Below are positions 25,945 to 34,791 of a stretch of 64,000 bases of DNA, piece after piece. The translations under genes and the position numbers were made by a program. The notes beneath the pieces were generated by a model. It was not told where the DNA came from. It saw only the letters and a list, made by a program, of their open reading frames with translations, and did not search any database. Positions within the stretch are counted from its first letter, which is position 1; every line of letters starts with the position of its first letter. The stretch spans positions 1-64,000 of the forward strand of contig CALVHH010000001.1 of NCBI GenBank assembly GCA_944327465.1, in the 5' to 3' direction. This stretch comes from an uncultured Clostridia bacterium (GTDB lineage: Bacteria; Bacillota; Clostridia; Christensenellales; Borkfalkiaceae).

Positions 25945-26904
25945 TTATTCCTTTACGCCGCCCATATTGACGCCCTTTGCAAAATACTTCTGTATGAAGG
26001 GGTATATGCAGAGGATGGGGATCACGGCGCATATGACCATCGCATAGACGACGGACATTACCGAAAGGGTGTTTATATCAAAGTTGCCGGGTATCTGGTT
26101 GAACCACTCGTTGCCTTCGCCCGGTGCGCTGATGAGTCCCGAGTACAGGTCGATGAAGTTTCGGATATAGACCTGCACGGGCCACGAGAAAGGCTGCTGA
26201 GTCATCATGCGCATTGCCCAGAAGTAGCCGTTCCAGCGGGAGATACCGAAGAAGAGCGCGACTGTTGCAATTGTTGCCTTGCTCATGGGGATATATACCT
26301 TGAAGAGCACCTGCATTTCGGTGGCGCCGTCTATCCTTGCCGCCTCCTCGATTTCGGCGGGAACGCCTTCGAAAGCGTTTCTCAAAAGGATGACGTTCTG
26401 CGCGTTCATACCCATGGCTATGATTACCAGCCATTTCTGGTCGTACTGTGCATCGCCGTGCGTAGTGCCGGGGGCAAGTATGCCGGCGAGTATGTTACCC
26501 GTATCGAGATAGTTGAGATACATGGGAACAATACCTGCCGAGAACCACATGGTGAACACCAGGAAGAAGTTGAAAGCCTTTCTGCCCATCAACCTCTTTT
26601 TGGAGAGCGCATATGCGCCCATCATTGTATAGAGCATGCACCACAGCGTTCCGACGAAAGCCATGAACAGCGTGTTTGCATACGATATCCAGAATATGTT
26701 CCTCGTGAATACGTATCTGTAAGCATCGGTCTGGAAACCTACGGGCCACAGAATGACTTCGCCGCCGTCAACCGCATCGGCAAGGCTGAACGATGAGCTT
26801 ATTGCATATATGAAAGGATATATGCACATTACCGCAAAAATAATCAAAAACGCATACGAGATGATTTTGAATATTAATTCGGATATTTCCATTCTTCTTT
26901 TCAT
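25945..26904 (-). CDS. Sugar ABC transporter permease, LplC type
   Basis: A 319-residue inner-membrane permease with six helices. The EAA loop that docks on the ATPase is EEAARIDGATEMQVLFKVYIP. It pairs with the LplB-type permease encoded 15 bp upstream. AGGAGG lies upstream; an in-frame ATG four codons later is an alternative start. Confidence 0.93.
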   Translation of the reverse strand: MKRRMEISELIFKIISYAFLIIFAVMCIYPFIYAISSSFSLADAVDGGEVILWPVGFQTDAYRYVFTRNIFWISYANTLFMAFVGTLWCMLYTMMGAYALSKKRLMGRKAFNFFLVFTMWFSAGIVPMYLNYLDTGNILAGILAPGTTHGDAQYDQKWLVIIAMGMNAQNVILLRNAFEGVPAEIEEAARIDGATEMQVLFKVYIPMSKATIATVALFFGISRWNGYFWAMRMMTQQPFSWPVQVYIRNFIDLYSGLISAPGEGNEWFNQIPGNFDINTLSVMSVVYAMVICAVIPILCIYPFIQKYFAKGVNMGGVKE

Positions 26905-26919
26905 AAACCGATATCCTCC

Positions 26920-28011
26920 TTAATACAAAGCGACATCCGTAGCTTTTCTTGCTATCGCATTCGCGCCGATGACGAGTATCATACCTATGAGGTTGTTCGT
27001 CATTTCTGCCGCAATACCCATGGTATTGTTGCCCGCCTGCTGCCACTCGTTGGCGAGGGTGGAAACTATACGACCTGCGTCGTAGTTGGTGGGCGACGTC
27101 ATCAGGTAAACTTTCTCATATCCGACGGAAAGCAGCGTGCCGACCTTCATTATGAGCATTATGACGACGGTGGAGAGTATGCTGGGAAGCACCACATAGC
27201 GCATCTGCTGCATCTTGCCCGCGCCGTCTATCTGAGCCGCCTCGTAAGAGGTGGGCGAAACGGCGATGACCGCGGCAAAGAATACTATACTGTCGTAGCC
27301 GCCGTGCTCCCATATGCCCGATATCTGGTACAGCGCACGGAAGTATTCGTTCGACATTACCAGACCGCCGGTCGAGCTTGTTGCCGCGTTGTATAACTGC
27401 TCATTGTTGGGGAAGATGGCAAGCAACAACTGCGTAACGAGACCGAGACCTTCTTCGGCATTTACCGTAGGATCGAGAGGTCCGCGGAAGAGCACGATGA
27501 AGAGCGTGGTTATGATGACCGTCGACATGAACTTGGGCAGATATACGCACACCTGCAGTATACTGCGCGTTATGTTCGACTTGACTTCGTTGAAGAACAG
27601 CGCCAGGATTATGGGGAACGGGAAACCGAACAACAAGCCGTAGAAGGCTATGACGAACGTGTTTTTGAACGCCGCCCAGAACATAGAGGACTGTGCTCCG
27701 AAAAACAGTGCGTCAAAGTTGGTCAACCCGTACCAGTCATACATGCTTGAATCGCCTGCCGCCCCGGGCGTGTTCTGGTCCTTGAAAGCCGACAAAAGCT
27801 CTGTCATGGGCATGTAGCGCCACAGCAGATAGACGATTATCATCGGCACGAGCATCAGATACAGACGCCAGTCTTTCAACAGCGTGAATCCAACCTCTTT
27901 CCAATGCGTCTTTTCGGCTTCGTCCCTGACCTGCTGTTCGGCCGGCATATAGTAATTGCCGTCCGCGTCGCGCTCAAGGAAGTCGTCGCATTTGAGTTTG
28001 AACAACTGCAT
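26920..28011 (-). CDS. Sugar ABC transporter permease, LplB type
   Basis: A 363-residue permease. A polar N-terminal stretch (about 1-45, partly acidic) precedes six helices. The EAA loop reads EAAQIDGAGKMQQMRYVVLP. The N-terminal extension with CDDFLERDADGNYYMPAEQQ is longer than in most homologues. It lies upstream of the LplC-type permease and the solute-binding protein in the same operon. Confidence 0.93.
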   Translation of the reverse strand: MQLFKLKCDDFLERDADGNYYMPAEQQVRDEAEKTHWKEVGFTLLKDWRLYLMLVPMIIVYLLWRYMPMTELLSAFKDQNTPGAAGDSSMYDWYGLTNFDALFFGAQSSMFWAAFKNTFVIAFYGLLFGFPFPIILALFFNEVKSNITRSILQVCVYLPKFMSTVIITTLFIVLFRGPLDPTVNAEEGLGLVTQLLLAIFPNNEQLYNAATSSTGGLVMSNEYFRALYQISGIWEHGGYDSIVFFAAVIAVSPTSYEAAQIDGAGKMQQMRYVVLPSILSTVVIMLIMKVGTLLSVGYEKVYLMTSPTNYDAGRIVSTLANEWQQAGNNTMGIAAEMTNNLIGMILVIGANAIARKATDVALY

Positions 28012-28152
28012 TATATCCCTCCATTACCATTAATTTATAATGTGAATAACTGTAAACGGCTTTTCCGCCGATATACACACTTCTTTCCGCGCCGCTGCGC
28101 GGCAGCCGTGCGCTTGTCCGCGCAGGCTATTTTATTGAAAGCGGCAAGCCGC

Positions 28153-28842
28153 TCAATACAATTCGCCGTCGTCGTTGTTGAGTATCGAGAGCTGTTCCTC
28201 GTCTATCTCCGCAAGTTCCTCGCCGAAGGTATCCCTTTTGCGCTGCTCTTCACGCATCTTGCCGATGCGCACGAGGTAGGCCTTCTGGTCTTCGAACAGA
28301 CCGTCGAAGCGGCGGATGACTATGACCGAGAGCATGCCCATGACCAACGTCAGCAGTCCCGAATCGGTGCTTATGCCGCAGAAATACGCCAAAGCCTGTA
28401 CATATCCCGCACCCGTCGCCGCGGCGAACACCGCGCTGCGCACGAGCACCATCGCCGCCCAGGCTATGAGCACCATGCCCAGCGAAAGCAGCCACGACTT
28501 TGCCACCCTTTCCTTGCCTATCGGGATGAGATAGGCGAGCACGACGATTATCGACGCATTGCCGACCGACCATGCCAGAAAGTACTGCCAGCTGCACGAA
28601 TGCAGCGCACAATATATCAGCCCGCTGCCGACCGCGTAAAAAACAGACGGCCAGCCCCAACGCATCATCACCGTCAGGGCGAGCGGGAGCATGAACGAAA
28701 ATGAGAATATCGCTTCTTCAGGGAACCACACAGTCGCCGCGAACGCAAAAAGTTCGGCAACGGCAACTATGACTGCGAAAAGGAACAAATCGGTCGTGCG
28801 GTACTGGCTGAATGAAATTTCCCTTGAACCGTTTTTTCGCAT
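28153..28842 (-). CDS. Unknown six-helix membrane protein heading the pectin operon
   Basis: A 229-residue protein with about six hydrophobic segments between residues 18 and 180 and a charged helical C-terminus (about 185-229) that could be a coiled coil. The general shape, six helices with small residues and short loops, recalls ECF-type substrate-binding subunits, but I see no diagnostic motif. It is the first gene behind the leftward promoter at 28906-28934 and lies 141 bp before the permease genes. Confidence 0.75.
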   Translation of the reverse strand: MRKNGSREISFSQYRTTDLFLFAVIVAVAELFAFAATVWFPEEAIFSFSFMLPLALTVMMRWGWPSVFYAVGSGLIYCALHSCSWQYFLAWSVGNASIIVVLAYLIPIGKERVAKSWLLSLGMVLIAWAAMVLVRSAVFAAATGAGYVQALAYFCGISTDSGLLTLVMGMLSVIVIRRFDGLFEDQKAYLVRIGKMREEQRKRDTFGEELAEIDEEQLSILNNDDGELY

Positions 28843-28905
28843 ATCCTTTTATTTTACACACTTTGCAAATGAAGTTTGTGTTACATTATTACATTTAACG
28901 CACAT

Positions 28906-28934
28906 ATTATAACATGCACTTTTTAAAAAATCAA
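28906..28934 (-). promoter_or_regulatory. Leftward promoter of the pectin importer operon
   Basis: On the minus strand TTGATT, 17 bp, TATAAT, about 64 bp upstream of the 229-residue membrane protein start. It is back-to-back with the rightward promoter at 28957-28985. Confidence 0.7.
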
Positions 28935-28956
28935 TACATATTTTGCAAATTTTTTA

Positions 28957-28985
28957 TTGTTTCACAAAAAAAGTTGTGATACAAT
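28957..28985 (+). promoter_or_regulatory. Rightward promoter of the cytoplasmic pectinesterase with operator-like repeat
   Basis: TTGTTT, 17 bp, TACAAT. The spacer holds an inverted repeat CACAA-N6-TTGTG (28963-28978), a likely regulator site between -35 and -10 that could serve both divergent promoters. Confidence 0.6.
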
Positions 28986-29012
28986 ATAATCACTAAACGA
29001 AAGGAGCGTTTT

Positions 29013-29999
29013 ATGGACATTTTAAAATTGACACCGGCAGACGATATACAGAAGATATTGGATGATCTGACGGCGCCTACCACAATATATTTGGCGGAAG
29101 GCACCTATCGCTGCAAACTGTGGATAAAGAACGACAATATAAAACTCGTGGGTGCCAACCGTGAAACAACGGTCATTGCCTGGGACGACTATGCCAGAAA
29201 AACCCATTCCGACGGCGGAGAGTACAACACTTTCCGCACGTACACACTGTGCGTGACGGGCAACGGCTGCTCGCTGGAAAACCTGACCGTATCGAACACC
29301 AACACCGACGCCAAAAAGGTGGGGCAGTGCGTGGCTCTTTCGGTCAACGCGCCGCTGTTTTTTGCAAAGGACGTAGACCTCGTATCTGAGCAGGACACGC
29401 TGTTCACCGCGCCCTTCCCCGACGACCTCGTGGTGCGCTATTCGGGGCTGACCGACGACCCCGCATACTACGACGGATTTATACCAAAAGAGCAGCTGTA
29501 CATGCAGGGCGGTTCGGTGCAGATATACGATAACTGCCGCATATATGGCAACGTAGACTTTATTTTCGGCTGCGCCGAGGCTTACTTTTTGAACTGCAGG
29601 CTGATATCGCTTGCCGACAGCAGGCACTACGGGTTCGTGGCGGCGCCCGCGCACAGTTTAAAACAGAAGCGCGGCTACGTGTTTGCGGGCTGCGCGTTCG
29701 AATGCGGCGGCGCTGCCGACAAGAGCGTGTATCTGGCGCGGCCTTGGCGAGACTTCGGCAAGTGCGACTTTATAGACTGCACGCTGGGCAGCCACATATC
29801 TCCCCTGCTGTACGACAAGTGGAACGACACGTACCGCGACCACACCGCCCGCTTTGCCGACGGCGGACTGAAGAGCGATTCACCCCTTGCCCCCGTAGCC
29901 TGGAGCAGACGGCTGAGCGACGACGAACGCGCCGCAATCGGGCGCGACACAGACAGTGCGCTCGAACTGTGGAGGGCACACGCCGAAAAATACCGGTAA
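29013..29999 (+). CDS. Cytoplasmic pectinesterase (CE8)
   Basis: A 328-residue beta-helix pectin methylesterase without signal peptide. Motifs: QCVAL, SEQDTLF, VDFIFGCAEA and LARPWRDF, which supply the catalytic Gln, Asp and Arg. It is about half the length of the surface enzyme at 2662-5265 and lacks its repeats. It should demethylate imported oligogalacturonides before GH28 or GH105 attack. GAAAGGAG precedes the start. It is transcribed divergently from the importer operon from a shared control region. Confidence 0.92.
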   Translation: MDILKLTPADDIQKILDDLTAPTTIYLAEGTYRCKLWIKNDNIKLVGANRETTVIAWDDYARKTHSDGGEYNTFRTYTLCVTGNGCSLENLTVSNTNTDAKKVGQCVALSVNAPLFFAKDVDLVSEQDTLFTAPFPDDLVVRYSGLTDDPAYYDGFIPKEQLYMQGGSVQIYDNCRIYGNVDFIFGCAEAYFLNCRLISLADSRHYGFVAAPAHSLKQKRGYVFAGCAFECGGAADKSVYLARPWRDFGKCDFIDCTLGSHISPLLYDKWNDTYRDHTARFADGGLKSDSPLAPVAWSRRLSDDERAAIGRDTDSALELWRAHAEKYR

Positions 30000-30013
30000 T
30001 TCACCATATTATA

Positions 30014-30049
30014 CTCGTTGCCCCGCATATATATGCGGGGCAACGAGTT
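30014..30049 (+). terminator. Terminator hairpin after the cytoplasmic pectinesterase
   Basis: A 17-bp perfect stem around TA. The downstream bases TAAAATG give only a weak T run on the plus strand. Confidence 0.5.
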
Positions 30050-30103
30050 AAAATGCCGCAAACGCCCTGCGCGATGAACTGAAAACATTTGCAATACTTT
30101 AAT

Positions 30104-30142
30104 GAATTGCGGCAATTGAGAATTGCCGCATGAATTTTAGCG
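30104..30142 (+). repeat. 39-bp palindromic repeat, copy 1
   Basis: The 39 bases contain GCGGCAATT/AATTGCCGC arms. They recur in the opposite orientation at 43076-43114 with a single difference at the loop centre. A hairpin and a flanking ATGAATTTTAGCG are part of the repeated unit. Confidence 0.75.
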
Positions 30143-30260
30143 GCACAGCCTATAAATGAATTGCGCACTTTGTGCGCATTTATGGCGAAACGACAAAAAA
30201 GGAAGTTTGGACGCGCCTCCATGAGCATTGGGCGGCACTATAATACCAACGGATAAGCGT

Positions 30261-30299
30261 AAAAGCGCGTTGAGGCTGTGCCTCAACGCGCTTTTTAGT
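30261..30299 (-). terminator. Bidirectional terminator at the end of the uronate operon
   Basis: A 16-bp perfect stem beginning with AAAA and ending with TTTTT, loop TGT, 20 bp past the uxaC stop. On the minus strand it is followed by a T run. Confidence 0.8.
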
Positions 30300-30319
30300 T
30301 GATTTTTTCAGATATTATT

Positions 30320-31732
30320 TCAGAAGCCGAAGTATTCCTTTGCGTTGTTGTAGCAGACGTCTTCGACTATCTTGCCGAGCGTTTCCAGCTCCTCCTTGGG
30401 GTACTGCCCACCCTCAACGAGGTTGCCGAGCATGCGGCAGAGCAGTCTTCTGTAGAGCTCATGGCGGGGATAGGACAGGAAGGAACGGCTGTCGGTGAGC
30501 ATGCCCACGGACTGTGCCACGAGACCGACCTGCATGAGCGTTTCAAGGTTCTGCTTCATGCCGTCGAGCTGATCGAGGAACCACCACGCGGTGCCGACCT
30601 GAACGCGGCCCTTGACGCCTTCCTTCTGGAAGCAGCCCGCAAGGACGGTGAGCGCGTAGTTGTCGCGGGGATTGAGGCAGTACAGAATGGTCTTGGGGAG
30701 GGCGTCGGCTTCGTCCAGCGCACCCAGCAGCGCCGAGAGCTTTTCCATGTAGATGGCGTCCTCGATGGCGTCGAAGCCGGTATCGGGACCTATCTTTTTG
30801 AGCATGGATTTGGAGTTGTTCCTCAGTGCGCCTATGTGATACTGCTGTACCCAGCCGAACTTTGAATACTGTTTGCCCAGGAAGAGCAGTATGTAGCCCT
30901 TGTACTTGTCCTGCTCCTCTTCGGATACGGGTTCGCCCCTGAGACCCTTGCGGTAGACGGCGTCCGCCTCCTCGTACGTGGCGGGAGCGTAGTGGACGAC
31001 GTCGAGGGCGTGGTCGGAGAGCTTTGAGCCCATCGAATCGAAGAAGGCTATGCGCTCTGCGAGGGCGTCGCACAGTTTTTCAAGCGTATCGAGCTCCCTG
31101 CCGACGACCTGCGAAAGCTGAGCCACCCAGTCCTTGAACCACGAAAGCTCTACGTTTATGGCTTTATCGGGTCTGAACGCGGGACGGACATCGACCTTTA
31201 AGGTGGGGTCCTCCTTCATCTTCTTGTGCCATTCGAGCGAGTCGACGGGGTCGTCCGTCGTGCAGACCGTCTTTACATGGAATTTTTCCATCATCTTGCG
31301 GGCGGTCAGCGTTTCGAGCACTTCGTTTGCCTTTTTCCATATCTTTTCGGCATTCTTGGGCGTTATTATGTCGTCGATGCCGAAATAGCGCTGCATTTCG
31401 AGATGCGACCAAAGATAGAGGGGATTGCCCACGAAATAGGGCATGCTCTCAACGAACTGCAGATATTTTTTGTAGTCGTCGTCGGGACCGGAGATGGAAT
31501 CTTCCTCGTATCCCCTGGCGCGCAGCGAGCGCCACTTGTAGTGGTCGCCGAACCTGTCGCCCGCGCCCAGCCACACTTCGGTGAGGTTGCGGAACTTTTT
31601 ATCTTCGTATATCTCCCTGGGAGGAAGATGGCAGTGATAGTCGATTATGGGCATGTCCTCGGCATGCTCATGATAGAGTTTTTTTGCCGTTTCGGTGTCG
31701 AGCAAAAAGTCTTTATCCATAAAAGCTTTCAT
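30320..31732 (-). CDS. uxaC: Uronate (glucuronate/galacturonate) isomerase
   Basis: A 470-residue enzyme of the amidohydrolase superfamily that isomerises D-galacturonate to D-tagaturonate (or glucuronate to fructuronate). The metal-binding DYHCHLPP (His33, His35) is close to the N-terminus, and the length is normal. It is the last gene of the operon. Its ATG overlaps the uxaA stop in TAATG, and a G-rich stretch lies upstream. Confidence 0.96.
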   Translation of the reverse strand: MKAFMDKDFLLDTETAKKLYHEHAEDMPIIDYHCHLPPREIYEDKKFRNLTEVWLGAGDRFGDHYKWRSLRARGYEEDSISGPDDDYKKYLQFVESMPYFVGNPLYLWSHLEMQRYFGIDDIITPKNAEKIWKKANEVLETLTARKMMEKFHVKTVCTTDDPVDSLEWHKKMKEDPTLKVDVRPAFRPDKAINVELSWFKDWVAQLSQVVGRELDTLEKLCDALAERIAFFDSMGSKLSDHALDVVHYAPATYEEADAVYRKGLRGEPVSEEEQDKYKGYILLFLGKQYSKFGWVQQYHIGALRNNSKSMLKKIGPDTGFDAIEDAIYMEKLSALLGALDEADALPKTILYCLNPRDNYALTVLAGCFQKEGVKGRVQVGTAWWFLDQLDGMKQNLETLMQVGLVAQSVGMLTDSRSFLSYPRHELYRRLLCRMLGNLVEGGQYPKEELETLGKIVEDVCYNNAKEYFGF

Positions 31733-33204
31733 TATAAGGTTACCCCCGTTTTAAAGATTGCGATTTCTCTGGTATTGTTTATTTCGTTCTTGGTCTGCCT
31801 GCCGCCCGCAACTTCGACGATGAGGTCGATGAGCTTTTCGAGCTGGGTGGCAAAGTCGCTGTCGAGCACGGCGCCCGCGTTGAAATCTATCCAGTTGGAC
31901 TTCTTTTGCGCGAGCTCGCTGTTGGTTGCTATCTTGAGCGTGGGCACGAACCCGCCGAAGGGCGTGCCGCGACCGGTGGTAAAGAGCACGAGATGGCAAC
32001 CCGCGGCGCCGAGGTTGGTGACGGCGCACATGTCGTTGCCGGGACCGTTGAGGAGATTGAGCCCCTTTGCGGTGACGTATCCGTCATCGAACACAACGTC
32101 GGTGACGGGACCCGAGCCAGACTTCTGCGTGCAGCCGCACGACTTGTCTTCGAGCGTGGTTATGCCGCCCGCCTTGTTGCCGGGCGAGGGATTTTCGCCC
32201 ACGGGCTGACCGTTGGCGCGGAAATAGTCCTTGAAGTCGTTTATGAGTTTTACGGCTTTTTCGAACGTCGCCCTGTCCTTGCAGCGGTTCATGAGCTGCT
32301 GTTCGGCGCCGAACATTTCGGGAACTTCCGAAAGCACAGAGGTGCCGCCCACCGACACGATATAGTCGGAGAACAGCCCGACGAGCGGATTGGCGGTGAT
32401 GCCCGAAAGTCCGTCGGAACCGCCGCACTTGAGCCCGACTTTGAGGCAGGAGATATCGGTCTCCTCCCTCCTGTCCTTTACCATCTGTTCGGCTATCTGT
32501 CTGCACAGCCCGACGCCCGCTTCTATCTCGTCGTCGACTTCCTGGCAGACGAGGAACTTGACCCTGCTCTCGTCGACGGGTCCGAGCGTCTCCCTGAATG
32601 CCGCCATCTGGTTGTTTTCGCAGCCCAGACCGAGCACGAGCACGCCGCCCGCGTTGGGATGGCGCACCATCTTTTGCAGCATGAATTTTGTCCTTTCGTG
32701 GTCATCGCCGAGCTGCGAGCAGCCGTAGGGATGGGGGAAGGTGAATATGCCGTCGAAGCCTTCGGTGCCGTATTCGGCTTTGAACGTATCGACTATCTCC
32801 TTTGCCTGACCGTTGACGCAGCCGACCGTGGGGATGACCCACAGCTCGTTGCGGATGCCTACTTCGCCGTTCTTGCGGCGATAGACGTTGATTTTGCGCA
32901 TTTTGCCCGCGGGCAGGGTGCAGTCGACGGGGCGGTAGACGTATTCGAGATTTTCGTTCAGGTTGGTGGCGACGTTGTGGGTATGCACGTGCTCGCCGAC
33001 GGCGATGTCGCGCGTGGCGTGCGCTATGGGCGTGCCGTACTTGATTATGTCCTCGCCCTCCTTTATGGGACGAAGGGCGAACTTGTGACCCTTTGTTATA
33101 TCCTCGGCAAGCGTTACACCCTCATATATGCCGCCCTTTTCAAGGTCGGCGAGCGCCACGGCGACGTTGTCGAGCTGATTGATTATTATAGATTTTTTAG
33201 CCAT
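31732..33204 (-). CDS. uxaA: Altronate dehydratase
   Basis: A 490-residue iron-dependent dehydratase turning D-altronate into 2-keto-3-deoxygluconate. The N-terminal SAF domain (about 10-95, with HVHTHN) is followed by the large UxaA domain with PTVGCVNGQAKEI and the Cys-rich EDKSCGCTQKSG. It overlaps uxaB at its start by 8 bp and uxaC at its end by 1 bp, a tightly coupled gene set. Confidence 0.96.
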   Translation of the reverse strand: MAKKSIIINQLDNVAVALADLEKGGIYEGVTLAEDITKGHKFALRPIKEGEDIIKYGTPIAHATRDIAVGEHVHTHNVATNLNENLEYVYRPVDCTLPAGKMRKINVYRRKNGEVGIRNELWVIPTVGCVNGQAKEIVDTFKAEYGTEGFDGIFTFPHPYGCSQLGDDHERTKFMLQKMVRHPNAGGVLVLGLGCENNQMAAFRETLGPVDESRVKFLVCQEVDDEIEAGVGLCRQIAEQMVKDRREETDISCLKVGLKCGGSDGLSGITANPLVGLFSDYIVSVGGTSVLSEVPEMFGAEQQLMNRCKDRATFEKAVKLINDFKDYFRANGQPVGENPSPGNKAGGITTLEDKSCGCTQKSGSGPVTDVVFDDGYVTAKGLNLLNGPGNDMCAVTNLGAAGCHLVLFTTGRGTPFGGFVPTLKIATNSELAQKKSNWIDFNAGAVLDSDFATQLEKLIDLIVEVAGGRQTKNEINNTREIAIFKTGVTL

Positions 33205-34645
33205 TTACAAATTCCTCTACGGCTGCGCGCATGCCCTTTTTCTCCATGGCTTCGATGTATCCTGCCACAGTATCGGCAAGGGCGGGGTGAATGGCGTTCA
33301 TGTCTGTTTCCCACGCCTCTTTCCAGGAGAGAGCCTGCTTTGCGAACTTTTTATAGTCGGTGCCGCACTCGGTCCACATCTGCGTCCAGTGTTCCAGCAG
33401 GGCGGGGTCGTCCTTGAGCGCGATCGTTTCATCGCCCCTCTTGCCCTTGTGGAAGAGGCAGAGCGCCGCAAACGAGAATACGAGGTGCAGGGGCAGCTTG
33501 CCTTCGATGCGCACGTAGTCTTCGAGCGTGGGCAGAAGGCGGGTGCGGAACTTGGTGGTGGAGTTGAGCGCTATGGACATGAGTTCGTGGCGGATATAGG
33601 GGTTCTGATATCTTTCAATTACCGAGTTGGCGAACGCCACCATCTGGTCCTGCGGCAAATCTATAGTGGGGTTGACCTCGTTGAACACGAAGTCGCGCAC
33701 GAATTTACCTATCGTGGGGTCGTTGACCGCCTCGCCGACGGTGTCGATGCCGCACAGATATGCCACGGGCACCATGGCGGTGTGCGAACCGTTCAATATC
33801 TTTACCTTGCGCTGCTTGTAGGGCTTGATGTCGTCGGCAAAAATGACGTTGAGCCCCGTGGAGTCGGCGGGGAATACCTTTTGCACGTACCCCTCCTTTT
33901 TGAGCACCCACAGATGGAATATTTCGCCCTTTACCACGTTGTTGTCGATATAGCCGCACTCTTCGCGGATGGCGTCTATTTCGTTCCTGGGATAGCCGGG
34001 AACTATTCTGTCGACGAGGGTCGAGGTGTAGTGGTTTGCCTTCTGCAGCCACTCGATGAACGCCTTGTCGCAGCCGATGTGTTCGGCAAGCTGCGTGAGG
34101 CACTTATACAGCTCGTCGCCGTTGTTGTCGATGAGTTCGCAGGGAACGATGGCGAGACCCTTGGTCATGTCGCCGTTGAAGTGCTCGTACCTGCGCTTTA
34201 AGAGGGCGAGCAGCTTGCCGGGGAAGGACTTGGGGCACTTGGAAAAATCGGTGTCCGTGGGGTCGAACGCTATGCCGGCTTCGGTGGTGTTGGAGACGAC
34301 TATCTGAAGGTCTTCGCTCTCGCCGTACGAAAGGAAGTGCTCGTAGTCGGCAAAGGGATTTACGCAGTCGCCGATGACGTCGATAATGCGGCTCTTTTTG
34401 ACCTTTTCGCCCTTGTCGATGCCTTCGAGGCGAACGGTGTACAGACCGTCCTGGGCGGCGAGGTCGCCCACCCTGCCCATGGGCATGGGCTGAACGACCG
34501 CAACGGATGAATTTATGGCGCCGTTGTCGTTGAGGTCCTGAATTATCCAATCGACAAAGGCGCGAAGGAAGTTGCCTTCGCCGAACTGCATTATCTTTAT
34601 GGGCCTTTCGGGCTTGTTATACATTTTTTTGCTTAATATTTCCAT
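33197..34645 (-). CDS. uxaB: Tagaturonate reductase (altronate oxidoreductase)
   Basis: A 482-residue NAD-dependent enzyme of the mannitol dehydrogenase family. The N-terminal nucleotide-binding part has QFGEGNFLRAFVDW; the catalytic Lys/Asn/His set is in KILNGSHTAMVP. It reduces D-tagaturonate to D-altronate. The start at 34645 (MEILSKKM) has CAGGAGT upstream; a more distal ATG reads through low-complexity intergenic sequence. Fructuronate reductase is a less likely alternative given uxaA/uxaC next door. Confidence 0.94.
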   Translation of the reverse strand: MEILSKKMYNKPERPIKIMQFGEGNFLRAFVDWIIQDLNDNGAINSSVAVVQPMPMGRVGDLAAQDGLYTVRLEGIDKGEKVKKSRIIDVIGDCVNPFADYEHFLSYGESEDLQIVVSNTTEAGIAFDPTDTDFSKCPKSFPGKLLALLKRRYEHFNGDMTKGLAIVPCELIDNNGDELYKCLTQLAEHIGCDKAFIEWLQKANHYTSTLVDRIVPGYPRNEIDAIREECGYIDNNVVKGEIFHLWVLKKEGYVQKVFPADSTGLNVIFADDIKPYKQRKVKILNGSHTAMVPVAYLCGIDTVGEAVNDPTIGKFVRDFVFNEVNPTIDLPQDQMVAFANSVIERYQNPYIRHELMSIALNSTTKFRTRLLPTLEDYVRIEGKLPLHLVFSFAALCLFHKGKRGDETIALKDDPALLEHWTQMWTECGTDYKKFAKQALSWKEAWETDMNAIHPALADTVAGYIEAMEKKGMRAAVEEFVNG

Positions 34646-34791
34646 GCTGAAAACTCCTGAAAATTTGTGTTCACGCGGCGTTGACGCGCACATATGCGCC
34701 GTTCAACGCACATTTTGCCTTACACTTCATATTCGCCGCGCCATGCGGCGCGGCGGAAGGGTCGCCCGGCGGAAAACTTCCGCGGGTACAA

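Larger units (their letters stand above)
30000..30319. other. Gene-free stretch with two terminators and a palindromic repeat
   Basis: It contains the hairpin at 30014-30049, the palindromic repeat at 30104-30142, a second small palindrome TGCGCACTTTGTGCGCA (30164-30180) and the uxaC-side terminator at 30261-30295. I see no gene. Confidence 0.6.

Noticed and set aside
28153..28842. Assignment of the six-helix protein as an ECF S-component
   Set aside because: Only general topology fits; no family motif and no ECF ATPase or T-component gene is adjacent.
31906..33417. 503-codon plus-strand frame opposite uxaA
   Set aside because: It is antisense to a gene with clear catalytic motifs and lacks a fold-like pattern or start signal; it arises from GC-rich codon bias.
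33179..34201. 340-codon plus-strand frame opposite uxaB
   Set aside because: The reverse strand encodes a clear mannitol-dehydrogenase-family enzyme.
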